A DNA stretch of 64,000 nt from Lineus longissimus (lineage: Eukaryota; Nemertea; Pilidiophora; Heteronemertea; Lineidae). The notes under the pieces were generated by a model. It was not told the origin of the DNA. It saw nothing but the letters and a program-made list of their open reading frames with translations, and made no database searches. The position numbers and the translations under genes were made by a program. The stretch lies in NCBI RefSeq assembly GCF_910592395.1, contig NC_088316.1, positions 18,044,001 through 18,108,000 of the forward strand, read 5' to 3'. Every line of letters begins with the position of its first letter. Within the stretch, counting starts at the first letter, position 1. Of the stretch, positions 23,672 through 35,515 are shown piece after piece.

Positions 23672-25105
23672 ACCCATCCGATTCATGAAAATATAAATTC
23701 TTTTCTTAATTTCGGAAAGCATTTTTCAAAACAATATGCAATTTGCCTAAGGGCCCGTGTCAGTTGAATTTAGCATTGTATCTATCTTATACTCGGAAAA
23801 AATGACAATTAAGCGTGTCAAGGAATTTATAGAGTAGCTGTATTGATAAATCAATTTGGAGCGTTCTTCTCGCAGGTCCGGATGTGAGCTTTTTGATTCT
23901 CGAAATGTCTTACTATCTATTTATAACTTGCCTCAGGGCAAAATAATTTTGAAATTTGTGTGCTATTGAGTTGTTCAAACTGGTATTAATGATAAAACGC
24001 TAGCAGCATACCGGAATTTAAAAAAAGCTTTGCTTGATATGACAGCAGACATTAACAATGTATGTATGTGGTTAGATCTATAGTTACAAGTTCAAGACGG
24101 ACATCCTATTCATTATACAATGTATTTTAATCAAGAATTATTTTACGACCGAACAGCCAGCATCGTGCATAACTGTTGAATTTTTTAAATTTTAAATTAT
24201 ATCCGTGATGTTAGTCCACCTCCTCTCGGAGAGGGTACCGCCCTGTCGCGATCCCTTCGTGCGCGTCTTGCCCATAAAACACCCCCACACACGAGTCCAC
24301 GCGCAGACGCTACTTGTGCCCTTTTGAGCCTCTTTATGAAGGTACCATTTGATTTCTAGCTATTGAACCAGAAGGCGCACATCCCTGGCCTCCTGCCGGT
24401 GTGAATCCTATATACGAACAGCAAGCAAGAATAAACAATTTGTAGACGCGGAGGGAAGACTGTAAAGAGGGATTCAGGTGGAAAAGGGACCGGGCGTCTT
24501 AGATAAGCCAGAAGAAGGCTGCTTTGGTTTTCTTTGTTCTCCAAATGTAATCTTAGATGAGAATTCTTTTAAGGAAAACAATACGACCATAAAGTTGATG
24601 AAGCTGGGCGTGGGTTTTTGTAAGTTCTCCGATCAGCAGATGTAACTATGATGACGGCGTTCGAATGATGACAATATATTCGTGACGAGTGCAAACATGG
24701 TGTGGCTTCATTTTTCAGTCGTCTGCTCCTCTGACAACGAAAACGCCATAGGACGTCTTTATTTCGCCAAAAACTGGCCTGACGACATACCTTGGACATG
24801 GCCCAAGAACTAGCTGCGGCAGATACAGACCTGAAAGGTACATGTATTCTGTATTCCGTTGAAACTTATTAACGCCCTCCTGAAGCGAATAACCTTATTG
24901 TAGCCTAAAAGATGCAGAGTGCTGATGAGGTCGTTGAATGACCCACAAGTGTCATCAAGTATCATTACGACGTATGAAAGATACGAAAATCGCAACTATG
25001 ATATATTAAATGTCGCTGACTAGGTGGGTCAAGTAGTACTTCTACATGTATGCGTTACAAAATCAACCCTCCGTGCACTTGGGCAAACATAAGGGATTTG
25101 ATCCT

Positions 25106-25118
25106 TGACCTTTGGACC
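25106..25118. promoter_or_regulatory. DR1 nuclear-receptor element
   Basis: On the minus strand the sequence reads GGTCCAAAGGTCA, a textbook DR1 of two AGGTCA-like half sites with one-base spacing. This is the preferred element of HNF4 and RXR-type receptors. There is no neighbouring gene within 8 kb, so the target is unknown. Confidence 0.3.
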
Positions 25119-28100
25119 AGGCCGATTTCTTGATGCAAATATGAAATGCCTCTTTGTTCGCCGCGCTTGCCACGCGAATACAGTTGTTAGTTTTTTTTAA
25201 AGAAATGATTAAACTTGTATTTCAAAGTTTTGTTTTGTAGAAGCAGCATCATGGTCAGGCATAAAGAGTCTGATTCCATTACAGCTTGAAACTGTTACGG
25301 TTTTGCCGCTTTCACGGGTTTTGGGGTCAGTTACAACTAAAACTATGATCAGAAGTCTTTAGGTTTCTGAAAAATCATCTACCGTTTCGTCTGTCTCAAA
25401 TGAAATGGCTTTATTGAACATGTCAATCTCCACAAAATATCAGTTTTTGCAATTGACTGGGACCCAGAAAATGAAAAAGAACGTCAAACTATATAAACGT
25501 GTTTCTTTTTTTCTCATGTACATATATTAATTTTCCCTCGCCAAGATGCCTCAAATTCCTTTCAGACTAATTATCACACTTCAGCCATTAGCGCGATAAA
25601 AGAGATATCTGTTTTGGAAACCGCCAATCGAACCCCGCTGTTTTAAAACTTATCTCTGCCATAAAATGATTTCAAAAACTTATAATTTTAGTCACTAAGT
25701 AGTTTAATGCAGCGCCCCGCTGACGTCTAAGGGTATCTCTCTGTTTCTATGTAATCAGGACCCTTCGGCTGGACCCGCTCGAGGACACCCGGTCCAACCA
25801 CAATCCTTTATTCTATCCCCTACTGGACAAACATAATGACCTATAATCCAGTCAATTCTTTAGAAATATCTCTTGGTTATTATTCAAAATTCTTCAGAGA
25901 GTTCTGATTTTTTCCAAATACCATATAAGGGTTTCCGCAGATGGGCTTCGCGGGTTTGAGCGCATCTGTTTCAACTCGTTATGTCCCTTGTTATCATGTT
26001 ACAAAAAGGGTCCAAGACTCGCCCTGAGTGGGATCTGTACGGCTCACTTGGCGCGCACATCTTTACAATTCCCGATTGATTGATAAAGTGCCCGGGGTCT
26101 TATATTAAATATTTTAATTGGCTCAGCGCTGAAAAATTCGCCACGTCAATGCGTAAAAAGAGGGTTTCAATGAGAATGAATGCGAATATGAATCGGTGCA
26201 GATTTTTGTATAGTATCGGCGATTCCTCTTAGAAATCAAGGACTCTTTATGAGACAGACTCCGACCAGGTGCCATCGAGGAGCCGGACTATAACCTTCTG
26301 TAATTACATTTAGACCCTTTTTCTTGCAGGCCTCGCTCCCCGAGGTACGCGTCACATCCTTTACGTTTCAATTGTATTCTATTGTCCTTCTTGACATGAA
26401 ATTGTCATGGTTTAAAAGTGAATGGTGTGGGAAAGTTGTGAGTGAACATGCGGACCGCGTGCGGATCAAGGGATTATTACCCCATCCACGCTCCCCCATC
26501 TGTAGCGGTAGGAGCCCCAAAAGCTCGCCATTATCCGCTATTCTCTCATCTCCTTGCAACAGTCATTGTCATAAGGGAACAATGATCTAATTATTGAAGA
26601 CATTTCTTTATAAATGACACAAAAACCTACTTCCACTTTCGGAATATGAAATTGACGTCGCCTGTCTTAAGGAGAATATCGTAATTTTAGGAAACAATGA
26701 TGTTTGTCTCTCTAAACGTGAGGAGGATTTCGCGAGGTGGATTTAGAACTCATTTTGATTTTAATATTGACCTTTAATTATACATTTTGAGTTCTATGAT
26801 AATTTCTGTAGTTCTTGAAGAAGAAAGAGAGTTTCGAAACAGTTTTGTTGTGCAAGTAAATTTGAATTTGGCGACGCATATGGCAAAGGGTTTTTAATAT
26901 ATAACATCATTATCAAAACTTGATATCAGCAAAAAGGTTTTTGTTCACCTAATAAAAGCAGACAGGAACAGACAGTAAGGATACAATGTCTTTTGTCTAC
27001 CAAAGTGCATGAACATTAACATGTACGTGCATATCATCTACATTACTTTATCAACAATTCAGCTTTATTAAGAGGATACCCAAAGAAACACACTGTGGCA
27101 TTCGTCGTCGTCGATACGATACGACGTAGAATTCAAAGATAGCCTTATTTAAAATTGACGGAAGTCGAGACAGCTTAAGTTCTGAAAAAATAATATGACC
27201 AACACATGGACGCAAGATACATACGGTAATCATGTTACCTTCCAGGTGTATAGTATGTCCAAATTTGCAACAATCCTTAGCGATTTCACCCAGCCTTGCC
27301 TCTGGCTTGGATCAATGTTGCAACTGTTGCAAAAGAAAGGGCTTGGCCAAGGTTTGGCTGCTGTGCGATACGTAATCGAATCGTATCATTAAGTAATAAC
27401 TGACCATATCAAGGTTGAAGATCGTCACCTTCGAAAACTGGAACCTCTCATTACAAACAAGGTTTGTAACAGGCTTGGTAATGATCTTGTGGTAGAGTTA
27501 CGTCGTGGCAGACTTTTGGTGTGAAATTAATTAGAAAAGTTCACCCAGGCTAAAATATCGGATCTTCCTGAGCAGAAATGAATGTTACATTGTAAATACT
27601 ATCCCTTGTAATAATGGTAATTGTTGAGAGAAGCAAAACGAAGCGATCTCGTTTCCTGTAATAGTTGTAAAAGAGGTGTGACCAACACTTCCTGGCCTTT
27701 GTAAAATTACAACTGGACCACGCGTCCAAGGGTTCTATTTCCCTTCTTTTCGCCTTTTAAAATAAACATTCTCATCATATTATTCCACCAAACCAAAGAG
27801 CGGATAACTAGTAATGAAATCGTATTCTTCGCTTTATCTTAGCTTCATATTCAATTCCGTTAAGTTGATGAAAAACGCGATGAAAAGGAAGAGGGTCGTA
27901 TTCAAGAGCAGCCGTTATGTGGTCATGAAATAAGGGTACCGCGCCCCTTGTTACAGTGGACAAGGCCCAACCCGGAAAAGGGATACCCTCAGCCAGCTTT
28001 CCCCTCGTATATCATATATGTTGCCTCAGAAGACAGGAAACGTGATGCTGCTAAAGAACAATGCATGTATCCAAGCCAAACGTGTTCCTTTTCAGACCCT

Positions 28101-29686
28101 TTTTCAAGTTGTTAGTGGCTTTTTGAACCCTCTTTCACCCGGTCATCTTTTGTGTGAAGACCCTTACAATCTGGACGTTATGCGTTGTGGCGTTGATAAG
28201 CCCATTCGTGTGGGGAGAGGGCTGTTCTAAGACGAAGGAAACTCCATCGGTCAAAAAGGGAACAAGTTGATTTGAATTTGACTTGGGACATCTGCGGAAG
28301 TTGTTTAAACTGTCATCATCTTTGTCACATGAAAATGATTTTTAGTGAAGGGGAGACCCCTCGGCCATGTTGGTCAAAGGGGCAGGTCTAACATTGAAAG
28401 TATTTGATCTAAACATATGAATTTGGTTAAAAAACACTTCAGGGGACTTTTCGATTTCATTGCTGCCGAATTTAACGGTCTAACAGCAGACTAGTTAACC
28501 TCGGGTGTTTTCTCTTATTTATAAAGGCCTTCCTGCAAGTGCTGTCTGAGACTATTTCAATGATACGGTTTTTGTACATGACATAATACTATGCGGTGAA
28601 ATATTAACACATTTCGCTCTTGAAAGGCAAATTTACACTCACTTAATGCAGTGCTTAATGATATAGCCAGTTAGAAGTTCTTCTTTATATCTACTCTTTT
28701 CCTTTAAGCGATGAATTGATTGCGTAATACAAAATGACAACCGTGAGAATAACAACTTCACACAAAAAACCTGTTACACCGGATGCAAATCCAAATAGAT
28801 TTTGGCAAATTAGTTATGAGATCAGCTGCGTATCATCCATGCTATAGAAACTGTCAAACATTGTGGATACGTCCAAGCACGTGGCATCAGCCACGCCCCT
28901 GGGAAAGACAATCGCTAGCACGCGCGGATGGGTGAGGCGGGTAAATGGAATAGCGGCTGGTCACCCGAAGGGATGTAAAACCGTCAAAGGTTACTCGTCG
29001 ATTGCGTTGCGCCCATTCGGATCTAATCTAGAGGAAAATGCGAAAATTGTTCGACGTTATCTTCTGTAGTGATTTACAGCTTTTACCCTGACTGGTTTCG
29101 CAATGCTTGCGTGGGTTTAATGGACTTTAATGAGCAAGTGATGCTTTCCAATTAGAAAAGTAACTTGCTGTGATGCCAGGGTAACATCGTGGAAGGGTCG
29201 CTCAAGGGTTTAAGTGAATATGTTCACTGTTGCGTGCATGATGATATATTTTGCCGGGGAGGTATCGCACATGGACCTTCCAGGGGTCAACCGTGCGAGA
29301 TTTGACCTTTGAAATATAATTCTAAAATTTGTCTTTTTATCTGATTATGAAATTTTATGACACTCTATTTGACCTTTGGCTTTTTAGTGTCGCAGCGTCC
29401 AGATGTTTTGATACAGCAAGTTGTAGTTGATGTAATGACACTACCTTGACAATATATCGGTTGTTTGCTCGTCTTGTTTGCGTTTGATCAGGACTTAGAT
29501 CACTCTTAGTGTTGTTTAGAGCAATTAAAGACCATTCAAATCCTCCCAAATCAGAGAAGCAATTTTATATGGAGTCTTTTAAATCTTTTGAATTGACCCT
29601 GACCTCTACACGTGCTACACACAAGAATCCATTCTACTCAAAGACCAAAAGTGAAATATGATGTCGACATATACTATTACTTTCCA

Positions 29687-29735
29687 GTCTCCCTCCCTCC
29701 CTCCCTCCCTCTCTCTTTTCTTTTTCTCTTTCTGT
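29687..29735. repeat. CCCT/CT microsatellite
   Basis: About five CCCT/CTCC units (29687-29710) pass into a TC-rich tract to about 29735. It is a polypyrimidine run on the plus strand. Confidence 0.9.
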
Positions 29736-31489
29736 CATTAGTTGACCCTGACCCTCTTTTCTTAAATAAAAAAATGAGTGATTATTTTGAAATGACAATG
29801 CTTTGAGTTTGACCCAATTGACCAAAATCAGTATTAAATCAAAATATACTATTACCTCTGTCCTGCCCCATAGTGGCCTTTATCATCTCTTTCTTTCAAA
29901 TTCAACAGTGTTGAATTGCAAAGGTTCAACATAGCTAGTCCAAACGCGACAATACATTCCCTACAGACATTGTGCAGGATATTTAATTTAGTGACAAAGA
30001 GAACTACAGTCTCAACTTGCCCAGACTCCGTACAAAATGTATCATATTACAGACGCAGGCTTCATACCCGAATGGACGCGCATTACTTAATTAACTTGTC
30101 CGTATTCGTCATATCCAGTTCATTCATCAAGCATTCACCAACATCACCCAGACTCTGATTCCCAAACATAATTGCCATCGTGATCTGTCACAGCCATTTC
30201 ATCAGTTCTAAATAAATTTCAAAGTTTACAGATCTTTACAGGCCCCGGCGATATCGCCTCCGGCTACAGCTCCGAGGCATGCTATTTTTCCGCGGCCGTT
30301 TTTAATTTGAATACGTCTTTATGCTTCGTGGACCGGCTCTCCGTCGGATTAAAATCGTTTCTGAATTGAACTGAATTATGCTAAAGATATCGGTCTTTTT
30401 AATAAACAGATACCTCGGCGTTCTTTAGAAAAGGCTGGAGCGGTGATAAATGTGTCCGTCTAGAATATAAAACACAATCTCTCTCTGTTCCCATATACGA
30501 GGGCCGAGGTCTCAAGTCCATTTAAGAGATTTTTCTACGCAATGAAATGGTGCGCGAAAAAATCCCAGAACTGTATATGGCCATGAGGTCCAGACCAGAT
30601 TTTCACTCATCCTGACTGATTTCAACCAATAACATCATTCACATCGGTCTTTGATGAATTTTCACGAACCAAAATACATGGAGAGGAAGATGGTTATTCT
30701 GGTGTTTCGTCACGACGACCCATGCAGTTGGTGAAGATCATCTTCGTAACAAACAAGTCGTCCCTGCATGATTTCGCCTGGGAGACTCCCCAAGTGAAAT
30801 CGGGCTGTAGAGAACAGTATTCTTAACTCGCCTTCGATATACCCGGATGTAAACATTTGCCGTCTGAGAAAATTCAAATAAACTTTTAACAAATACTACA
30901 TTTGTCAACAAGTCGTCCATAAAACCAATATCAACGACAGGCATTTACTTGAAATAACCCAGTGATGCATTCCCCGAAGACGGTCTGCAGCCGACCCATC
31001 TTAATCTCGTCTGAAATCCCACAAGATCACAAAATGACGTATTTCGCGCCTCCGTGATTTAGTTTGGCTTTCAATTCGAAATGGACCATCTTGTTGAAGT
31101 TTCATTTCCGACATGACGATGACACCACGGCATAGCCTCGGTCCATTGTCAGCCACCCTGCGCCACGTGCCCTATTCAATGAGCGTTTACAATCGCATTA
31201 CCACTGAAACCTCGGAGTTCATCCAACCATGACGTCGGCTATCTACTTCGGGACAAGACAAGATAGCTTCGGAGTGCGGTAATGAAACATTCTTCGTCCG
31301 CTCTGGGGGCATGGCGATTTCACAGTCAAGATGGTTCATCTGGGGAGAGAGCATCAGCGGTTATGAGCCACAGTTGTCCAATGCTCTTGTTGCAGAAGAC
31401 AACAGCGCGAGATAGAGGGGGAATGGTGTAAGAAGTCTTGCTCTTGGGTAGGCTTTTGCAGATGTGCTAGCTGCAGGCCTACCTGAGAT

Positions 31490-31670
31490 GCTTTTTTATA
31501 CTCGTATTTTTATTTTGGTGCTAATTACTGGCAAGGGAAACCCATTAAAGAGGCTAATTTTTCGCCGAATGGGTTTCCCTCTATGCTCTGCTGTTGTTCT
31601 ATTACCGTTTGTTTTATGTACATGTATTTTTTGTAGAGCATAGAAAAGTTTAAATAAATAAATAAATAAA
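31490..31670 (+). mobile_element. Probable 3' end of a non-LTR retrotransposon (weak)
   Basis: The plus strand has a 13-bp perfect stem (AGGGAAACCCATT at 31534-31546 paired with 31568-31580, 21-nt loop). About 60 nt of T-rich sequence follows, then an A-rich end of tandem TAAA units (31651-31670). A hairpin followed by a short microsatellite tail is the usual shape of a 5'-truncated LINE 3'UTR. No reverse transcriptase frame remains and no target-site duplication is clear, so the left boundary is approximate. Confidence 0.4.
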
Positions 31671-34364
31671 AGTCACATTCATATTCCGACGCAAGACGAA
31701 TGAATAAACATGGTCTATGCATTTAATGCAATTGACTACCTTAATATTCTTTTTCAAAATTTCGCAGGACTTTGAAGGCAAATACAATGTATTGTGACTC
31801 CCAGTGCCATAACTTTAAAGGTGATGACATTTTAATGGATTTACAATTTCGATCAAGTTAATTGATAAGGTTTTGATTTAAAGATATATAGAGCCAACTG
31901 AACTGAGTCATCCCGGACCTACCGGCGTAACAATGGTATCTTGGTACAAAACGCCTCAAAGGGAAGAATTCGTCATGTAAAATTCACAAACAAACAACCG
32001 ATATATTCAACTTCAATATTTTATTAGGCCGTCGTTATTGTCTAGAGTAAGCTATAAACTTATGTGAGTAAATACCGAAATATCTAGTTGGGAAATTTCC
32101 TTTCTCAGAGATGATTTAGTGATGAATATCCATATATGCGGTGACATTTCAAATAATTTTATCGTTGGTCAAATAGATTTAAAATGTGTACTTTTACGGT
32201 TTGTGATTTTATAACACAGGTTGTGGCTTATGTTAAGATTGTCTCAGAGTGCGATTCACGTACCGTATGTTTGAAATTCAAAGTATGCTTCGGAAATTTC
32301 AGTCAATTCGCTTTACCCCCCGTACCATTGATAAATAATAGGTTAACCTTGATTAGGACAGGTAATCGTAAATGTACAATATTATTATCAATGGTGAAAT
32401 TTTCCACCCTATAAAAAAGCATCTGTTATTACTAAAATGTAAACAACAAGTCCTAGCTTGTACATGCATATGTCTCTATATGCTGGGTTTCGTCAGGACC
32501 GCAGCTTAAATGAGCAGAGTGAGCAAAATGTTATTTATTTATTCCTGTAATGGATGAATACAAAACTGATCAGAAAATTAATTTAATTGAATTTAAAAAT
32601 AACTTTTATAAGGATTTCCTTTCTTGCCCAAGGAAACAACTATGTCGAATTTTTTTACTTCTCCATAAACATATCTGAATGCAGGTCAAGTTCAGAAAAT
32701 ATCGAAGGCCACAGTAATTATCAATTTACCATAAAATCTCCGAATTATTTTTAATTCACTGGAAGACGGGAATTTCAATTATTTTCTCTTCTAAAAGTCC
32801 GGAAGATTAACAGAAACAGAGCATGTCAGATTATGCTGAATTCCAAATTCACTATCTTGATTCATCGCTAAACAAAATTAATGGACATTTTGATTAAGTC
32901 TTTGTAAACACCTCTAATGGAAACGCAGAAAACATTGGAGGGAAACTTGATATTGTGATCGGCCTCTGGACTCTTAAATCCTTAGCGTTGCCATGATATT
33001 CGCCAACAGAAAGAACAGAAGGGTGAAAACAGATTGTCCTTGCGTAGGAGTAAAAAAGGAAGGTTGCCATTCAGGGTCGTGTACTCGACCCCTGGAGTAG
33101 CCCCATTAACATCTGCACCCGACGGGCAAGTCACCTTTAATATCGACTCTTGAGATGACCGAGGGTCCATACCACGCTAATTTTGCTGAAGAAGCCTGTG
33201 CATCTGTGTGCAGTACCTGTACGTGGAGTGGTTTTGATTTTTCAATGAAATCGATTTTACCCTTGAAGACCAGAGCACAGCTTTAATTCAAATGCTCAGA
33301 TCGTTAAGGAATGAGGTCAACTCGGACAAAGCCGAAAGGAACTGCAATAAAATTAATCTTGAGTTTTGTGAACATTTAGGTTAAGGTAGGCACTGGTGGG
33401 TGATGCGATGTCACTATAAATCATCGGGAAAATGATTTCAAATGAATGCAGGCATTGTACAGTTACCGCCATTGGTCAGACGTATCTGTTGACAGAGAAA
33501 GAAATGTGGAAAAGTGCCGTGGCACGCCGGGCATTAAGTCAAAGGAGACTCGAAGAGAAGATGTTTAGAAAGTAACCAACATATTGGCCACTATAGTGTC
33601 CTTCAGGGTCATGGGACAATGACCGTAACTGTGAGAAAAACATGAAGAGTTTCTACGGAAAATATCATTTGATTTTCTAATGTCAATTCACCTTGAGAGC
33701 ATTTAGTGAAAAATTACACAAAAATTTCTATTATAAGAATTTTTCGAATGTATTGGTGGACTTTATCTGAACTCGTGTTGTCCTGAGACTGAGTCACAAG
33801 GACATTTTCAAAGGGATGTACACGAGTTACTCCGTGAGAAAGACATACAGCGTAACATAGGGGACATTTGATACTGTTCGGCACCGCCAAGGACGGGTAT
33901 GCAACGCCTTCGTTCTGTAAATAATTCAAATACAATACGAATAGTGGACTTGCACAATACAAAATGATGCTTATCCAATTTTCAATACACAACAAAAAAA
34001 TTCAAGCTTCTGTATCTCAGATCTTGGACTTTAACATTTGTGCCGTGTTTGTGTGAAATTATCTCGGGCTGTGGGCGAAATTTGAGATGGATGAAATATA
34101 TCCTGCAGGAAAAGACAATTCTAGCACGGTTGAATTGTTCGTGGTTTTTCGAATAAAATACCTCAAACCTTCCGCACTTTTTCGAAACCTTAAGTGCTAT
34201 TTTGGTGTCGTGCCAGACATGTGATGGTAATGCAGCAGTTGGATATCAACTAACATCATCCTACAAAAAAATCTGACAGTAAATTTAATCTATTTCAAAC
34301 TGTCAACCTAACTGATTTTGATCTTGACCGAAATAACATCAGTACGTGATTAAAATGTTCGTGG

Positions 34365-34370
34365 TTTAAT
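34365..34370 (-). other. Possible polyadenylation signal of the GPCR
   Basis: ATTAAA in minus-strand sense lies about 120 bp past the GPCR stop codon. It is the commonest variant of AATAAA and at a plausible distance for a short 3'UTR. Confidence 0.4.
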
Positions 34371-34489
34371 AATGCGGCGTTTCTGCAAACAGAACTATAT
34401 TAGGCCAATCCTTGATGTAGAGGCAGGGTGACGACACGTTGAATTGAAAATGTGCGTCTCGGTCATCCTGCATCGTCTGACAGTTGCCT

Positions 34490-35497
34490 TTACCTCGTTG
34501 AAGGAAGACCAAGACACATTCTCTTAAACATATCCAGAGCTTCTTCGCGATAAAATTGCAACGTACAGCCGTAGACAATGAAATTAATACAGTAATTTAA
34601 GGTGCCTATTTGCATTAAGAATGCACCAATATTGAAGAGATATACTGCCGTGTCTTGTGTAAGGTTGTTTCTGTTGTAAAGGCGATAAGCGGACAACGCC
34701 GCATAGGGCATCAGTAGTGCCACAAAAAGAGTAGATACAAGCAAAAGTGATACCAAAACACGACCATCGCTCTCATTTCTGGTGCTAGATTTGCTAAGAC
34801 CCGATTCTTTGCCCCTGGACTTTACTATTGCTAGCAGAGTCAAGATATTTGCAAGAAATATCACGATGCACGGCGCGTAGTTGTACAGGGTGACGTCAAA
34901 CTGGTACAAAATGATGGCAGCGGGTGGATCGATGACGTAATAACATACCGCAGGTTCCCCAGCTAAATCTAACAAAACTAGCCTATGGATGGCAAGAAGT
35001 ACAATTGCGAGACACGCCACACAGATCAGAATCTTCCGTTTTGTGGCTGTAATGTCCAATCTCTTGAGCGGAAACAAAACTACGTAGGCCCGTTCGACGG
35101 AGAAAACAACGATGAGCCAAGCTGATGTGGACAGAGTGACCAATTGGACGAAACCAATGAGCTTGCAGGAGAGTGAGCTGTATTGAAGCAAATAGTAAGC
35201 GATTTTCCCGCCAGTGATACGTTTCAGCACATGATTGACCCACTCTGTCACGCCTCGGCTTATAATGACCCCAGTGTCCGAGAGAGCCAGACAGCTGAGG
35301 TACTGGACACAGGCGTCTGCACGCTTCCGCGTACGAAAGAAGATGACGAAGGATAGAAGATTCCCGAATATTCCAATGACAAGGACTCCTGGCATGACGT
35401 ATGTCTGAATGACGTCTAGGAGCTGCTGGAGGAATGGTGTGTGAATAGGTAATGGCGTTTCCCAGGTCATCCAAGGCGCTTGTGGTTTGTCAGTCAT
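34490..35497 (-). CDS. Rhodopsin-family (class A) G-protein-coupled receptor, orphan
   Basis: A complete 335-residue single-exon seven-helix receptor, numbered from the ATG at 35497. An in-frame GTG six codons upstream lies in the likely intron. TM1 carries GNLLSF (N46), TM2 LALSD (D74), TM3 follows C111, and the end of TM3 reads ERAY (E135-R136) in place of DRY. C111 and C185 in loop 2 can form the conserved disulfide. Proline 264 in MPYAALSAY marks TM6, and TM7 ends NFIVY (N305) in place of NPxxY. The N-terminus is short with no signal peptide or glycosylation sequon. It acts at the plasma membrane through heterotrimeric G proteins. The changed ERA and NFxxY motifs fit invertebrate peptide- or chemosensory-type receptor expansions, but no ligand can be named. 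Confidence 0.9.
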   Translation of the reverse strand: MTDKPQAPWMTWETPLPIHTPFLQQLLDVIQTYVMPGVLVIGIFGNLLSFVIFFRTRKRADACVQYLSCLALSDTGVIISRGVTEWVNHVLKRITGGKIAYYLLQYSSLSCKLIGFVQLVTLSTSAWLIVVFSVERAYVVLFPLKRLDITATKRKILICVACLAIVLLAIHRLVLLDLAGEPAVCYYVIDPPAAIILYQFDVTLYNYAPCIVIFLANILTLLAIVKSRGKESGLSKSSTRNESDGRVLVSLLLVSTLFVALLMPYAALSAYRLYNRNNLTQDTAVYLFNIGAFLMQIGTLNYCINFIVYGCTLQFYREEALDMFKRMCLGLPSTR

Positions 35498-35498
35498 G

Positions 35499-35515
35499 CT
35501 AATGAAAAAAATCAC
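35499..35515 (-). other. 3' splice acceptor directly before the GPCR start codon
   Basis: On the minus strand GTGATTTTTTTCATTAG ends one nucleotide before the ATG. The strong T-tract plus TAG makes this a convincing acceptor, so the leader of the mRNA should come from an upstream non-coding exon at higher coordinates. Confidence 0.65.

Larger units (their letters stand above)
20100..34364. other. Long non-coding interval between candidate locus and GPCR
   Basis: About 14 kb with no supported gene. It contains a 50-bp tandem duplication (22325-22424), a 10-bp C-run, several perfect 12-bp palindromes, a DR1 site (25106-25118), a CCCT microsatellite (29687-29735) and a probable retrotransposon 3' end (about 31490-31670). 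All open frames are under about 95 codons and lack recognisable domains. Confidence 0.5.

Noticed and set aside
34983-35474. 163-codon minus-strand frame overlapping the GPCR
   Set aside because: It is an out-of-frame shadow of the receptor coding sequence; the overlapping frame has all seven helices and class A motifs.
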